A stretch of DNA of 64,000 bases from Diphasiastrum complanatum. Its lineage: Eukaryota > Streptophyta > Lycopodiopsida > Lycopodiales > Lycopodiaceae. Both the position numbers and the translations under genes were made by a program. The DNA lies in NCBI GenBank assembly GCA_029204225.1, contig CM055109.1:25968178-26032177 (forward strand), written 5' to 3'. Below are positions 22,409 to 33,447 of the stretch, in pieces. The notes beneath the pieces were generated by a model. The model was not told where the DNA came from. It did not search any database and saw nothing but the letters and a program-made list of their open reading frames with translations. Position 1 is the first letter of the stretch. Each line of letters begins with the position of its first letter.

Positions 22409-22944
22409 GTACATGCCCATTTCATGTTGCAAGTGCTTATTGTAGAGTTTGGCAGAGGTCCTATAAGAATATCATTTAGTTCACAATGTAAAAGATCTGA
22501 TCTAGATGAAGAAACGTTTTGTCAATTGTCCAATTATGGTGGGTAAGTACATTACAATTTGTCCCACAAAAGAGGACTAATCACTTGGAAGATGAAAAAA
22601 GATTCTTTATGTTTCAGTCGGTGTGCAATGATGGCGAGTGTTTTTAATCTTTCTCCTTACTTTAATGACATGAGTGTATCTAACTCTTGAAAACATAATC
22701 TTCCAAATAGCAACTATTCTAAGTGGCTGCAATTATAGATATAATGTGATTTTATTGATATCAAGGATGCAATCAATACAACTGTGTTGCTAGAATGATC
22801 TCTTTCAAAATCAATCAGTTATTTTGAAATGTTACCATCTTACTGCCCTTACCTCACTGTGTAAATCTCAATATATAAATGTTGACATATTGATCGTATG
22901 GGCTCTACTTGTAAACATATTTGTTATGGGTACAATTTTAGTAC
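22409..22944 (+). other. probable intron remainder of the RSZ22 fragment
   Basis: This follows the GT donor at 22409, is AT-rich and has no recognisable coding homology. Where the captured host DNA ends cannot be told. Confidence 0.4.
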
Positions 22945-23393
22945 CCTATTGTATTTCACACGTGTGGAACCGAAAATAGCAATAAATAATCATTCTACAC
23001 ATAGAATTGCAAGATAACATCATGAGAGTGCACCAATGAGTAGTAGAACCCAAAGAGAACCATGTATAATGATGAAATGAGAGAGAGAAGAGAGAAGATC
23101 CCTTTTTCCACGAGTTACGACAATATATAGCAGGTTTAAACCCTACTTTTCCACTTGGCTTTTCCTCCAATATGAAAACCCTACTATTTTGGGACTTGAT
23201 TCATTGTACCCAAAGTTCAAATTTGAATCTCTCTCAAACTTGACTACCAACTTTCCCACACTTTCAAAAAGTGCTTATTGAATGTATTTTAAATTAATAT
23301 AACTTCAAAAAGTTTATCTCTAAGTCTAAAATGTGTTTTGGCCTCAATTGACAATTTACCAAAATATGACTAAACTTTTCGAAATCTCTCACA
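22945..23393 (-). repeat. LTR-like segment X4
   Basis: On the minus strand it starts TGTGAGAGATTTCG at 23393 and carries a CTATATATTG TATA box near 23122-23130. It shares GTTTAGTCAT, CTTAGAGATAAAC, a TGTGTAGAATG word and CCACACGTGTGAAATA with the plus-strand segment X5 at 57105-57600. The two are diverged copies of one repeat family, most likely solo LTRs. Confidence 0.6.
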
Positions 23394-23589
23394 GATAGCA
23401 GTAAGAGTAAGGGATAGAACGAGAGCAAAAAATACATAAGACTTGTAAGCAGAGACACTGAAAGCAATGTACTCTCATCCAAGAATAGAATTTAGAAATG
23501 AATTGATCTTGTCCAATCTTTACTCTGCATAAATATGTTATTTGTGTGTACAAGTTTGACAAGTATGTTTGTGCAAGAAGAAAGGTACA

Positions 23590-23905
23590 AGAGAAGCTGA
23601 GATGAAAGAGTTTTTTTTATCAAGTAGAATTCACCATCAATTTTCTACCAGCTACTCTCCTCAGTCAAATGGGATAGCAGAAAGGAAGAGTAGGACATTG
23701 GTAGAAAGTGCATGATGACACATGTTGTTACATGCTAGGTTACATAACATCATTTGGGCCGAACAGCCACATACATTCAGAGTAGATGCTACACAAAAGC
23801 TCTGCAAGATAAGACACCCTACGAGCTATAAACATGGATAAAGCCTTCTTTGAAGAATTTGAAGATATTTGGATGTGTAGCATTCATACATATGCCATGA
23901 GAGTT
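23590..23905 (+). pseudogene. copia integrase C-terminal fragment (family D)
   Basis: STSYSPQSNGIAERKSRTLVE includes the Glu of the DDE triad (NGIAERK). It is followed, after two stops and frame changes, by TPYEL and PSLKNLKIFGCVAFIHMP, the family TPYE-x-W-x-G-x-KPS-x(3)L-x-x-FG motif. It ends where the copia A gag resumes. The first two catalytic aspartates are not present. Confidence 0.82.
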
Positions 23906-24257
23906 GAGGAAGAAAAATGACAAGGCAATACCCTTGCTATCATCATCCATCGAGGATAGTCTCACACTTGACCTGGCTACACTCTCCAAGACAAAGGAGA
24001 TGTGGGATACACTGCTCACGAGATTTCAAACGAAATCACAAAGTCAAATAATGATGCTGGAAGATCAGCTGACAAATCTACAATGGGATGGGAAAGATCT
24101 CACTTCTTTCGTAAGGAAGATGAAGGATCTATTCCTATCACTACACAATTCTGGAGCAGAAAATGCAGTGTCAGCTAAGAAGTAGCTCACTTACCTGTTG
24201 AGAGCCTTACCTAGATCTTCTCAAACAACCAAAACTTTGCTCGCAAAAGATCCTGTA
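23906..24257 (+). pseudogene. gag: copia A gag, C-terminal part
   Basis: NDKAIPLLSSSIEDSLTLDL, SKTKEMWDTLLTRFQTK, MLEDQLTNLQWDGKDLTSF and MKDLFLSLHNSGAENAVSAK match the copia C gag (46541-46071, minus) almost residue for residue. This is the UBN2-type copia gag core. A TAG follows at 24183-24185. The reading jumps near 24257 straight into the pre-integrase domain, so the CCHC knuckles and protease present in copia C are deleted. Confidence 0.85.
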
Positions 24258-26286
24258 GATCAAGTGCATCAGACTCATGATAATTCGTTGGACACTCTGT
24301 GGCACATGAGACTATGTCACATGAATTCGATGGCACTTTACCAAGCAAGCCATCATGGAGCAATAACATGGGTCAGCATTTCGAATGCGAACAATTCGAC
24401 CACTTGTGATGCATGTCTGAAGGGTGAGATGTCTCGCACTTAATTTGTCAAAGACTCCTACAGAACGACTAAGATTCTAGAGTTAGTGCATTCTGACATC
24501 TTTGGGCCTTTCAATGTGATCTTAGTAGGAGGCTCAAAATATTACATAACCTTCATTGATGATTATAGTAGATTCGCCAGAGTGTATTTTATTCAAAATA
24601 AATTAGAAGCATTTGACAAATTCAGAGAGTATGTGAATTGGACAGAGAGATGCACTGGCAACAAAGTGAAGCAGATCAGGACAGATCGAGGTGGTGAATA
24701 CATCTCGAATCGCTTCACTGACTTCTACAATGATCGCGGTATCATTCACAGAAGGACTGCAGCTTACACACCGTAGCACAACGATGTTGCAGAATGAAAG
24801 AATAGAACTCTGATGGAAGCTTCCAGATGCATAATGGCCTACTCGAAAGCTCCAAGAGTACTATGGGTTGAAGTAGTAGCTACAGCTGCATACATCTAAA
24901 ACAGGATAGGAAAGTCTGGTGTCCCTCACATACACCACACGAATTATGGTGGGGTAGAAAGCGCAACCTGTCTCACATCAAAATCTTTGGCTGTGCAGTT
25001 TATGCACATATTCCTGATAAGCTTCGAAAGAAGCTTGATGAGAAAGCTGAACATGGATTTCTGGTAGGATTATGACAATAATTTGGCATACTACAGAGTC
25101 TACATGCCAGACACGAACACTGTGAAAATAGTGAGAGATGTCAGATTTGATGAGAGGACAATGGCCAATGATGATCCTGTCAGCTATGAAGTTCTGGAAA
25201 GACAATACTATGCTCTGCCACCAACGACAGAGAGAGTAGAAGACGAACACAGAAACGAAGATTTTTGAGTCGCTTCGCATTCGAGTGACGAATTAGAAGA
25301 CGAAAGATTTGAGAGCAGCCTTCTGCTACAATGCCTGTAGACCAAGATGGTTCCGGACCTAGTAGAGCATACAAAGGCAAAGACATTGTTGTCCCAGGAG
25401 TATCTCTTAGAAGGTCGACAAGACAACGAAAAGCGCCAACAAGATATGTGCCAGACAGCTTTGCCTCCACGGACATTCGAGGAGGCAGTCGAATGTCCAG
25501 AGAAGGACAAATGGATCCAAGCCATGAACAAGGAGATGGAATCCATGAGAAAAAACCAGGTATGGACGTTGCAGCCATTACCAGACAAGCGAAAAGCTGT
25601 AAAATGCAAATGGGTTTACAAGCTCAAGTATGGACCAGATGGGGATGTCTCAAAATATAAGGCAAGACTGGTAGCAAAGGGGTTCTCTTAGAGATATGGT
25701 ATTGATTATTTCGAAACCTTCTCTCCTGTCATCAAGCATTTGTTCCTATGTTTGTTATTTGCATATGCAGCTGCTTATGACCTTAGGATCCACATTGTGG
25801 ACAAGAAGACAACCTTCTTGCATGGTGAGTTAGACGAAGAGATATACATGGATCAACCCCTAGGTTATGTCTCGAATTCACTTTCTGATTATGCATCAGA
25901 ATGCATAGGAGTATCTATGGTTTGAAGCAGTCAACTCGACAATGGTACAAAAAGAAGGTCCAAGCCCTGAAATCATTAGGATTCAAGCCACTAATGGTTG
26001 ATTCCAATGTGTATGTGACAATTACAGATGGGAAGATCATCATTGTGGTTGTGTATGTGGATGACACTCTGATACTCTGCAAGACTGAGAGGATGATTGC
26101 TGAAGTGAAGATAGACATCTCGAAACATTTCGAGATCATGGATCTGGGAGAGGGCAGGTGTTACCTTGGCTTACAAATTGAAAGGGACTATGAGGGAGGT
26201 AAATTGTACCTTCATCAATCTAGATACACCCAGAAAATCCTAGAGGATTCTGGGATGCTAAATTACAAAGGAGCAAATACTCCAAC
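24258..26286 (+). pseudogene. pol: copia A pol: pre-integrase, integrase and RT
   Basis: The pre-integrase zinc region LWHMRLCHMN...CDACLKG is at about 24298-24425. Integrase has HSDIFGPF (Asp codon 24495-24497), RTDRGGEY (Asp 24684-24686) and DVAE (Glu 24792-24794) directly followed by a stop. KIFGCAVYAHIPDKLRK is near 24979. RT carries KCKWVYKLKYGPDGDVSKYK (about 25603-25662), LDEEIYMDQP, YGLKQSTRQWYKK and the catalytic YVDDT (26054-26068). Stops and frameshifts occur throughout. The frame ends at the G2 insertion (26287). Confidence 0.87.
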
Positions 26287-26967
26287 TGTAATGCCACGAA
26301 AATGTTAAATATTGAATATCAACATAAATATGGCATGATATACTCGAAAATGAAGATATGAGCTGGTTAAGTATAAATCACAAAGAGGCCCAAGTCATTT
26401 TTTGGGAATATATCTCCTAAGTACTTGCCTTGTAATTAAGGACAAGACCTTTAAAAGGAAAAGACATTGTCTTGGATAACCTTTACTAGGTTGTCCATAT
26501 GAAACGACTAGATACGAAAAGACATGTTAAACTAGAGTAACTTTAACTCATAGTTAAGTATAACTCCTATGGTATAGTTGAACGTATTTTCAGTCTATTT
26601 GTTAACTAGACCCTTTCACGGGAGCGATGCACTTGTTGTTTTAGAGGTGTGTTAGTTCGCCCCGTAGAACATATATGGATCTCACATTTCAGTCTCGATC
26701 ATCGAGGGAGAAGAGTTTATGCTTATGTAAGAGATTAAAGAAGTGAATAGGGTTCTGTGAGTTATTCTCTCTCATCTCTATTCTTCGCACTGTTGAGTGT
26801 GAGTGATCTTGAGTCTGCTAACAATCTCCAATGCATTTCATGAAATACTCTCTGATCAGACAGACGCTCTAGTGCATTACAGTTGTTTGTTGTATATCCG
26901 TAAAGCATGCTCTAAAGAACTGTCTTAAAACTATCTTATTCGTCTATCTCGAATACTTTCTTTTCGG
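26287..26967 (+). repeat. 5' LTR of gypsy G2 (3' end truncated)
   Basis: It begins TGTAATGCCACG and matches 32617-33277 throughout with scattered substitutions and an approximately 20-base gap near 26510. After TTTTCGG at 26961-26967 the two copies diverge, because the internal deletion joins this LTR, via about 12 unmatched bases, to mid-RT. Confidence 0.88.
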
Positions 26968-26979
26968 ATTGCTTGGACA

Positions 26980-27590
26980 CAATCTAACAGAGGAATAGAA
27001 GTCGACAAAGATAAAGTCGAGCTTATAAAGAATCTCCAGATACCAACCAATTTACGTGAACTAAGAGCTTTCTTAGGACATGTTGGCTATTACCGGAGAT
27101 TTATTCAAAATCATGCTTCTATTGCTGTCTCTCTTACACATTTACTGAAGAAACAAGTGGAATACTTGGACGAATGAACAGCAGAAAGCATTTGAAGAAC
27201 TTAAGCAAAGATTGATCAATGCTCCTATTCTGAGACCACCCAACTGGGCTATTTTATTTCACAGTTATGTGGATGTTTCTGCATTTGCTATTGGCGTCTG
27301 TCTAAGCTAGAAGGACGACCAGAAGAAGGATCATCCCATCTACTATGCGAGTCGACAGCTCAGTGCATCAGAGAAGAATTATTCGGCCACAGATAAAAAA
27401 TTTCGGCATTATTTGCTGGGATATGCGTTTATTTTTCATGTGGATCATTATGCTCTTAAGTATCTTGTAAATAAACTAGATCTATCAGGACGAATTGCTC
27501 GATGGGTTCTACTTCTGCAGGAATTTACTTATCAAGTAGAGCTTCGTCAAGGGAAAATATCATACGAATGCTGATTATCTATCACGACTC
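26980..27590 (+). pseudogene. pol: G2 RT tail and RNase H
   Basis: RGIEVDKDKVELIKNLQIP and GHVGYYRRFIQNHA open the fragment; they match G1 from about 3838. RNase H motifs (DVSAFAIGVCLS, HPIYYASRQLSASEKN, HVDHYALKYLVN) follow in several frames. A deletion removes part of the TEREAL motif region near 27395. Stops occur at 27310 and elsewhere. Confidence 0.83.
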
Positions 27591-28797
27591 AGCACCGGAA
27601 AAACTGAAGACCCTATCAATGATGATTTTTCAAACAAACATTTATTTGAGATTTCATCTACAAATTCACTTTATTTAGATATTATTACTTATCTTAAGGA
27701 TCAGATATATCCGGATGGTTACGATTTGGAGCAAAAGACTGTTTTTCAATATAAGGTAGCACCTTATACAATTATTAACAATGTTTTGTACAAGCTTGGT
27801 GCTGACCATCAACTACGAAGATGTCTCGAAACTGAAGACATTAAAAAGGTCGTTAAAGCCTTACACTCCGAAGATGCTGGTGGACATTTTATTGACTGCC
27901 AAGTATTGGTGGCCAACAATGTTCAAGGATGTATCAAATTTTATTCGTTCATGTGATCCATGCCAGAGATCTGGTAACCCTACAAAAGCAATGAATTGGC
28001 CGTTGACACCAATCCTGCCTCTTGCACATTCGAGAAGTGGGGGATTGACTTTGTCGGTCCACTCAAACCTGTTACCCGACATACAAAATGTCGTTATATT
28101 CTAGTTGCAATGGATTATGCTACCAAGAACGTTGAAGCAGAGGCGACGAAATGAAACGATGCAAAAATTGTCACGACGTTCTTATTCAAAAGTATAATCA
28201 CAAGATATGGTTGTCCACTCGAACTAGTAAGTGACCGAGGTACACATTTTTTAAATGACACTATACGATTGCTGACAACTTATTTCCTGATCAAACATAG
28301 AAAAACTACACCATATAAACCAAAAGCAAATGGGTTGACAAAAAGAGCTAATGGAATTTTATGTAAGATCTTGAAAAAAATTACTATTGCACATGCAACA
28401 GATTGGGATCAGAAACTACCATCAATTCTCTGGGCTTATCGCAACACAGAGAAAATCACGATGAAACAGACACCATATTTTCTTACGTATGGTATGCATT
28501 CTATTTTGCCATTTGAATTTGAGGTGAAGACCTTTCGTATTCAAGCTCAACGAAATCCAGAAACAAAGAAAAAAGAAATATGACAGTCATATAAAAAAAT
28601 GTGATCTTAAAGCTGATGATTATGCGTTGATATATGACAGTCGCCATCAAAAGTTTCCTAGAAAACTCCATATGCGATGGCTTGGACCTTATAAAGTCAT
28701 AGAGGTGTTTGACAATGGTTCTGTGCAACTTCAATCACTTAAAGGTGAACTATTACCTACACGTATTAACGGGTCCAGACTGAAAAAATACTACCTT
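27591..28797 (+). pseudogene. int: G2 integrase
   Basis: HSEDAGGHF and CDPCQRSG give the zinc-binding His and Cys pairs, though the second His-side residues are shortened by a small deletion near 27890. The core has KWGIDFVGP and VSDRGTHFL with both aspartates. The third catalytic position reads NGLTKRAN, with Lys where G1 has Glu, so this enzyme would be inactive. The C-terminal domain (about 28600-28797) reads YALIYDSRHQKFPRKL and MRWLGPYKVIEVFDNGS and ends at a TGA near 28798. Confidence 0.85.
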
Positions 28798-29647
28798 TGA
28801 CCAATTTTTTTTTCCTCATTTTTTTCTAGTATTTTTTTTGGAATTAATCGCGAATTTTCTTTTGTCTAAATTTTTTTTTGGGACTTTTCTTTTATTTTTT
28901 CTAGAAATTCTCATGAAATTTTCTACCACCGTCCAACATTTTTCATAATGTTTTGTGAAATTTTCGAGAATTTTTCTTGACTTCTCTCAATCTTTCAACA
29001 TCATTTTAAAAGTATTTTCGAGAATTTTTCGCGACACTAAATTTGTTAATTAAATTTTCATAAATCGTTTTCGAGAATTTTTCTAGAATCTTTTTTAGCA
29101 TTTTTTCCAGTTTTTCAAGAAATATTTTAGTATGTTGCTAAAATTTTCGATAAATTTTCTTGAGTTTCTGTATCATTTTTTAAGATCCTTCGAGAAAGTT
29201 TCGTGAAACTTTCTAGAATCTTTCTAGAATAATTTCAAAAATCTTTCGAGAATCTCTCGACATACTTTTTGTATCCCTCCATTAAAGATGATGGCCACAT
29301 GATCATCATTATTCACACATGTGTACGCTCACATATATTGTTTCTTCTTAATTTATTTCTTTTCCTTTCACAAACAGTCTTCCGTCATTAAAGATCGATC
29401 TGGCAAATTATAATTTCAAACATTGAGCCATGCACGTCCTCCATAAATGGAAGTGACAGATGTCAAGTCACCATTCCACATCATCATCCCTTCTACACCG
29501 CTATTGCTTATCAGAGTTATTTTTCATTTTTCTTCTTTACACTTTCTACCTGCGAGTTTATGTTTTCCTACGCTCATTCTCTTTGCGATCAAAGCACTCT
29601 TTTGCGAACTATTGTGATCTACAGAGCTATCGTCAAACATTCGACCA
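28798..29647 (+). promoter_or_regulatory. G2 post-integrase spacer with conserved TATA-like/palindrome module
   Basis: The first 480 bases are T-rich with many TTTCGAGAAT words. Near the accessory ORF an ATAAAT box (29443-29448) is followed by TGACAGATGTCA (29454-29465), then AGTCACCATT and CATCATC, matching G1 at 5953-6000 in order and spacing. The distance from the box to the ORF ATG is about 205 bases. Conservation of this block amid poorly conserved spacer suggests a promoter for the accessory ORF; this is inference. Confidence 0.5.
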
Positions 29648-31575
29648 ATGGCTTCCAGGTCAAGTTCTAGCTCTAATATCATCTGGAAAGCACGCGCAAA
29701 AATCCGCCTGGCATCCGTCCAGTCCTTTTTGAATCGATGCAGGTTGGGTGATTTGAAAGTGGACCCCTCCATCATCCTCTCTGAAGTCAGTACTGAGTTT
29801 GTGAACTCTATCCATTCAATTTCGGAAGAGGAATTCAAAGTTCACATACAAGGCAAATTCTTTACCATTTTTGAAGACTTGTTTTGCATAGCCCTCGGAC
29901 TACCATTGGAAGGGAAGCTGTTGCGACAAATAAAGATTCAATAGATGAAGCTGCTCACTTCCTAAGCAACTGCTTTGTACCCACGAAGGGGTACAAAATC
30001 TCTATGATCCGAGATGCAACATTCAAACTGTTTTGTAAATACGCAAACCAAGCAATATTTTTTACGGATGCGGATGCAACAATTTCAGTTCAAAATTTTG
30101 GTTACATATTGGATGCGCTTGTGGGTAATCCAGTGTGCTTTGGTGTCATCACATACAAAGCTTTTTTGCGCTAGATCAAACATCAAAAGTTTTTTGGAGT
30201 CGGAGCCCATGTTTCTCGCCTATGCGCTTATTTTCAAATTTTGACTGAGCAAGAGAAAATCCTGCTGACGGGAAGGATGTTGGCTCCCAAGCCAATTGAT
30301 CTTTCCAACCTCATTTCTGTTCCTATTCCGGTTGCACCAACAGTCGAAGTAGCAGCCACCACTGCTATGGAGAGTGAGGCTGTGGCAATGGAAACCGATG
30401 GAGCTACTGCTGCTGCTGATTCTTTAAAGCCAACATCTGCTTCCACATCTCAGAAGCAGCAGAGTGCATCCACCTCTGAGGATGATGCAACCCAGTCCGA
30501 CACATCAGACAAAGGACGAACAACTGCTGAAGGCGACACTAGGACACCTGTGATAGATGAAGAAGAACCAAACGACCAACCCCAGTGGCTTTGATCCATG
30601 ACAGAGAAAGCCAAGAATCTAGTGGCTGAAGTATATGAATTTGACAAGTACCACCGACAATTCACGATGCAGCTTATCACCTCAGAGAGAAAATATCTAG
30701 ACTCTCTGAAAGAGTCCTTTGAGAAGATCGATTTGCTTGAATCAGACAACACGAAGTTGATCGAACAACATCGTTCTCTCGAAACACAGCTTCAGACTCT
30801 AATAAAGGAAGCTGATTCTTTGAAGCAGACACATAAGGCAATTTAGGCCAAGTTTGACAATTTTCACACTCAAAACGATTCTTTGAAACAACAACTTTTG
30901 GCTGCGAATCAACATAATGTCACACTCCAGAAACATTTACAGGGGGAGCGAATGACAAGAATAAAGACAGAAGCTGCTCTGTCTCTGAGCACCAATGCAG
31001 GGTCAATCATAGTCGATCTCACGAAGCTGAACCAGCTCCAAGGCCGGATGCTCAAAATTTTTTGAGTTGAGTTCTTACAACCGCTCGAGGATGTGAAGGC
31101 TCTTGTCGAGGAAGAGTTGGTTGAGCTGAAGGAGCTCTCGAGTGATGCCACCCCATCTTGCAGCGGGCCCGATGCACACAACAAATACCTTCAGGCCCTT
31201 TTTCGAATTGATGACCTCACACAACAAATCCAAGCAGTGTCTGCCTGCACCGGAGCCTTAGACCATCCAGAATTCTTGGAGGTTGTCGCAAAGATTGACA
31301 AACTCGAACAGGAGCTGTCAGATCTTAAGCAACAAATGGACGATCAGAAGTTGGCTACTGAGTTGCAAACTCAGGACTTGGCAACTGCATCTACAGCCAA
31401 AGCGAATGCGGCAAAATCAGTGAAGGTATGTGCTGACAGATTCCATGCATTTGCTGAACACTTCTGGAAATGGTGTCCACATGCTTTTAATATTGAGTTG
31501 CAATGGCGTGTGGATTACATGATGCTACCAGGCGCAGTAGGCATTGCCTTCGACGAATGGAAGCGACCGTGGTAG
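29648..31575 (+). pseudogene. G2 accessory ORF: conserved N-domain, acidic Ser/Thr linker, coiled coil
   Basis: ATG at 29648 starts a reading of about 640 codons, with one frameshift near 29900 and stops at about 30172, 30592, 30844 and 31063; the four pieces after the shift share one frame. The N-domain (CRLGDLKVDPSIILSEVST, KVHIQGKFFTIFEDLFC, LGLPLEG) is shared with G1. A Ser/Thr/Asp/Glu-rich linker (about 30330-30590) precedes long heptad-like stretches (ERKYLDSLKESFEKIDLLES, TKLIEQHRSLETQLQTLIKE, KIDKLEQELSDLKQQMDDQK). The end contains FAEHFWKWCPHAFNIELQW. No enzyme motif is seen. Extra ORFs after integrase are known from Tat/Athila lineages; a structural or RNA-binding role is only a guess. 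Confidence 0.65.
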
Positions 31576-32616
31576 AAGGACGACTTTTCTGGTTATGGGC
31601 CCAACTCACTATCGAGCAAAAAGGATGTCTCTGCTGGGGTATAATCCAGGGTAAATTCCAGGTCGTACCTTTCGGATTGGCAGAGTTATACATAGGCTCT
31701 TCGGCTATGTATGCTCTCAAATATATTCGTATCAAAGAACTTCAATTTTTGTGGAACGAAGAAAATAAGTGACATTTTTGGAAGCGAAAGTCATAGTTTC
31801 AGTTGTATAATCCACAAGCTATTGCGGATTTAGGCGCATTCAACGATGCAGGTTTGCTGATTAATATAAATATGGCTTATCCGGAATAATTCAGTCTTTA
31901 TGTGGATTGGGAGCAAAACCTTGCAGAATATTTTGCGGAGATTCGCCATAATTTGCAAGATAGAAGGAAGTCATTCCGTTATAAGTAGTTCTGTACATAT
32001 ACATTTTGGCAGTTTGGTACCTTTGTGGCAAAGACATTGTTTTTTGTTCAAAATCTTTATGTTAAAAGCAATTTTATTCGATTTTTGGCTCGTTACTGTA
32101 AAGAAATCACTCTATGTAGTGATTCAGACGAAGATACCAAGTTAACCCAGGAGCTGTTCGATGGAACATTACTCCCGGTTAAGTTAGAAGAATTCGGTAA
32201 CTTACCAGTTGGTCGCTACACAAAATCAAAAGAAGACTTGCTCTTGATCGAAGCTCAATAGAACTTGGAGCTTGCTCAGAAATTATACGAAGAACTGAAT
32301 CGTTCATGAATATTCATTCGTGTCTTTGTCGTGGTGATGTTTCTATGGGATGCTGACTTTTTAAAGTTTAAAGATGTTTTGAAGTTTGATTCCAGTTTTC
32401 ATCAACTATTCAAAGATCAACTCAAAACAACCTATTCAATTAAAGCAACAGCAAGACACATATTCTCTAAGACAAATAAATTTCTAAAGGACGAAATACA
32501 CGAAGAAATATCTTTTTGCCTCAACGAAAATCTGACGAACAAGAATGTTTCTCGAATAATCCTCGAAATGAAGATAATATGTTTACGAGGACGTTTCACA
32601 TTTGAGAAAGAAGATA
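31576..32616 (+). other. G2 3' internal region and polypurine tract
   Basis: Short open stretches (for example 32331-32621) show no recognised homology. The purine run GAGAAAGAAGA at 32604-32614 lies immediately before the 3' LTR start at 32617 and is the polypurine tract that would prime plus-strand DNA synthesis. Confidence 0.6.
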
Positions 32617-33447
32617 TGTGATGCCACGAAAATGTTAAATATTGAATATCAACATAAATATGGCATGATATACTCGAAAATGAAGATATGAGTTGGTTAA
32701 GTATAAATCATGAAGAGGCCTAAGTCATATTTCGGGAATATATCTCTTAAGTACTTGCCTTGTAATTAAGGGCAAGACCTTTAAAAGGAAAAGACATTGT
32801 CTTGGATAACCTTTACTAGGTCGTCCATACAAAATGGCTAAACTAGAGTAACTTTAACTCATAGTTAAGTATACCTCCTATGGTATATTTGAACATATTT
32901 TCAGTCTATTTTTAACTAGACCCTTTCGCGGGAGCGACACACCTGTTGTTTTAGAGGTGTGTTTGTTCGTCCCGTAGAACATATATAGATCTTACGCTTC
33001 AGTCTCGATCATCGAGAGGGAAGAGTTTATGCTTGTGTAAGAGATTGAAGAAGTGAATAGAGTTCTGTGAGCTATTCTCTCTTATCTCTGTTTTCCGCAC
33101 TGTTGAGTGTGAGTGATCTTGAGTATGCTAACAATCTCTAACGCATTTCATGAAATACTCTCTGATCAGACAGATGCTCTAGTGTATTACAGTCATTTGT
33201 TGTGTATCCGTAAAATATTCTCTAAAGAACTATCTTAAAACCATCTTATTCGTCTGTCGCGAATATTTTCTTTTCGGCACTCAAATAACGACTATCTTTG
33301 GTACAGTCTAGCATGATCATTGAATGAAACTGTATGTATACATATGAGGTGACAGTCCCTATCTGAAGAATTGAGTCTTTGATTTGTTTCCTCTGTGGGA
33401 ATGATACTATTCACTACAAAATCTATATTAACCTTGTTGGTATAGCA
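32617..33447 (+). repeat. 3' LTR of gypsy G2
   Basis: It begins TGTGATGCCACG after the polypurine tract. Positions 32617-33277 match the 5' LTR. The remaining 170 bases have no partner because the 5' LTR is truncated. It ends TATAGCA at 33447, followed by the CAAC target duplication. If complete, the LTR is 831 bp. Confidence 0.8.

Larger units (their letters stand above)
20857..23905 (+). mobile_element. chimeric insert in copia A gag
   Basis: About 3.05 kb absent from copia C lies between two adjacent codons of the gag. It contains, in order, a copia RT piece (20870-21180), unrecognised sequence, an exon of an RSZ22-type gene (22186-22408), a minus-strand LTR-like segment (22945-23393) and a copia integrase piece (23590-23905). 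RT before integrase is the reverse of the normal copia order although both are on the plus strand. The right junction falls where integrase and gag share ELR-x(5)-DK-like coding, suggesting microhomology. The mechanism is not resolvable here. Confidence 0.65.
26287..33447 (+). mobile_element. Ty3/gypsy retrotransposon G2 nested in copia A
   Basis: Two long direct repeats bound it: the 5' LTR from 26287 and the 3' LTR from 32617. CAAC directly flanks both outer ends (26283-26286 and 33448-33451) as a target-site duplication, and the copia A reading continues across. The interior holds only the RT end, RNase H, integrase, a spacer and the accessory ORF. The same deletion removed the end of the 5' LTR, the primer site, gag, protease and most of RT. 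It is the same family as G1. Confidence 0.88.
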
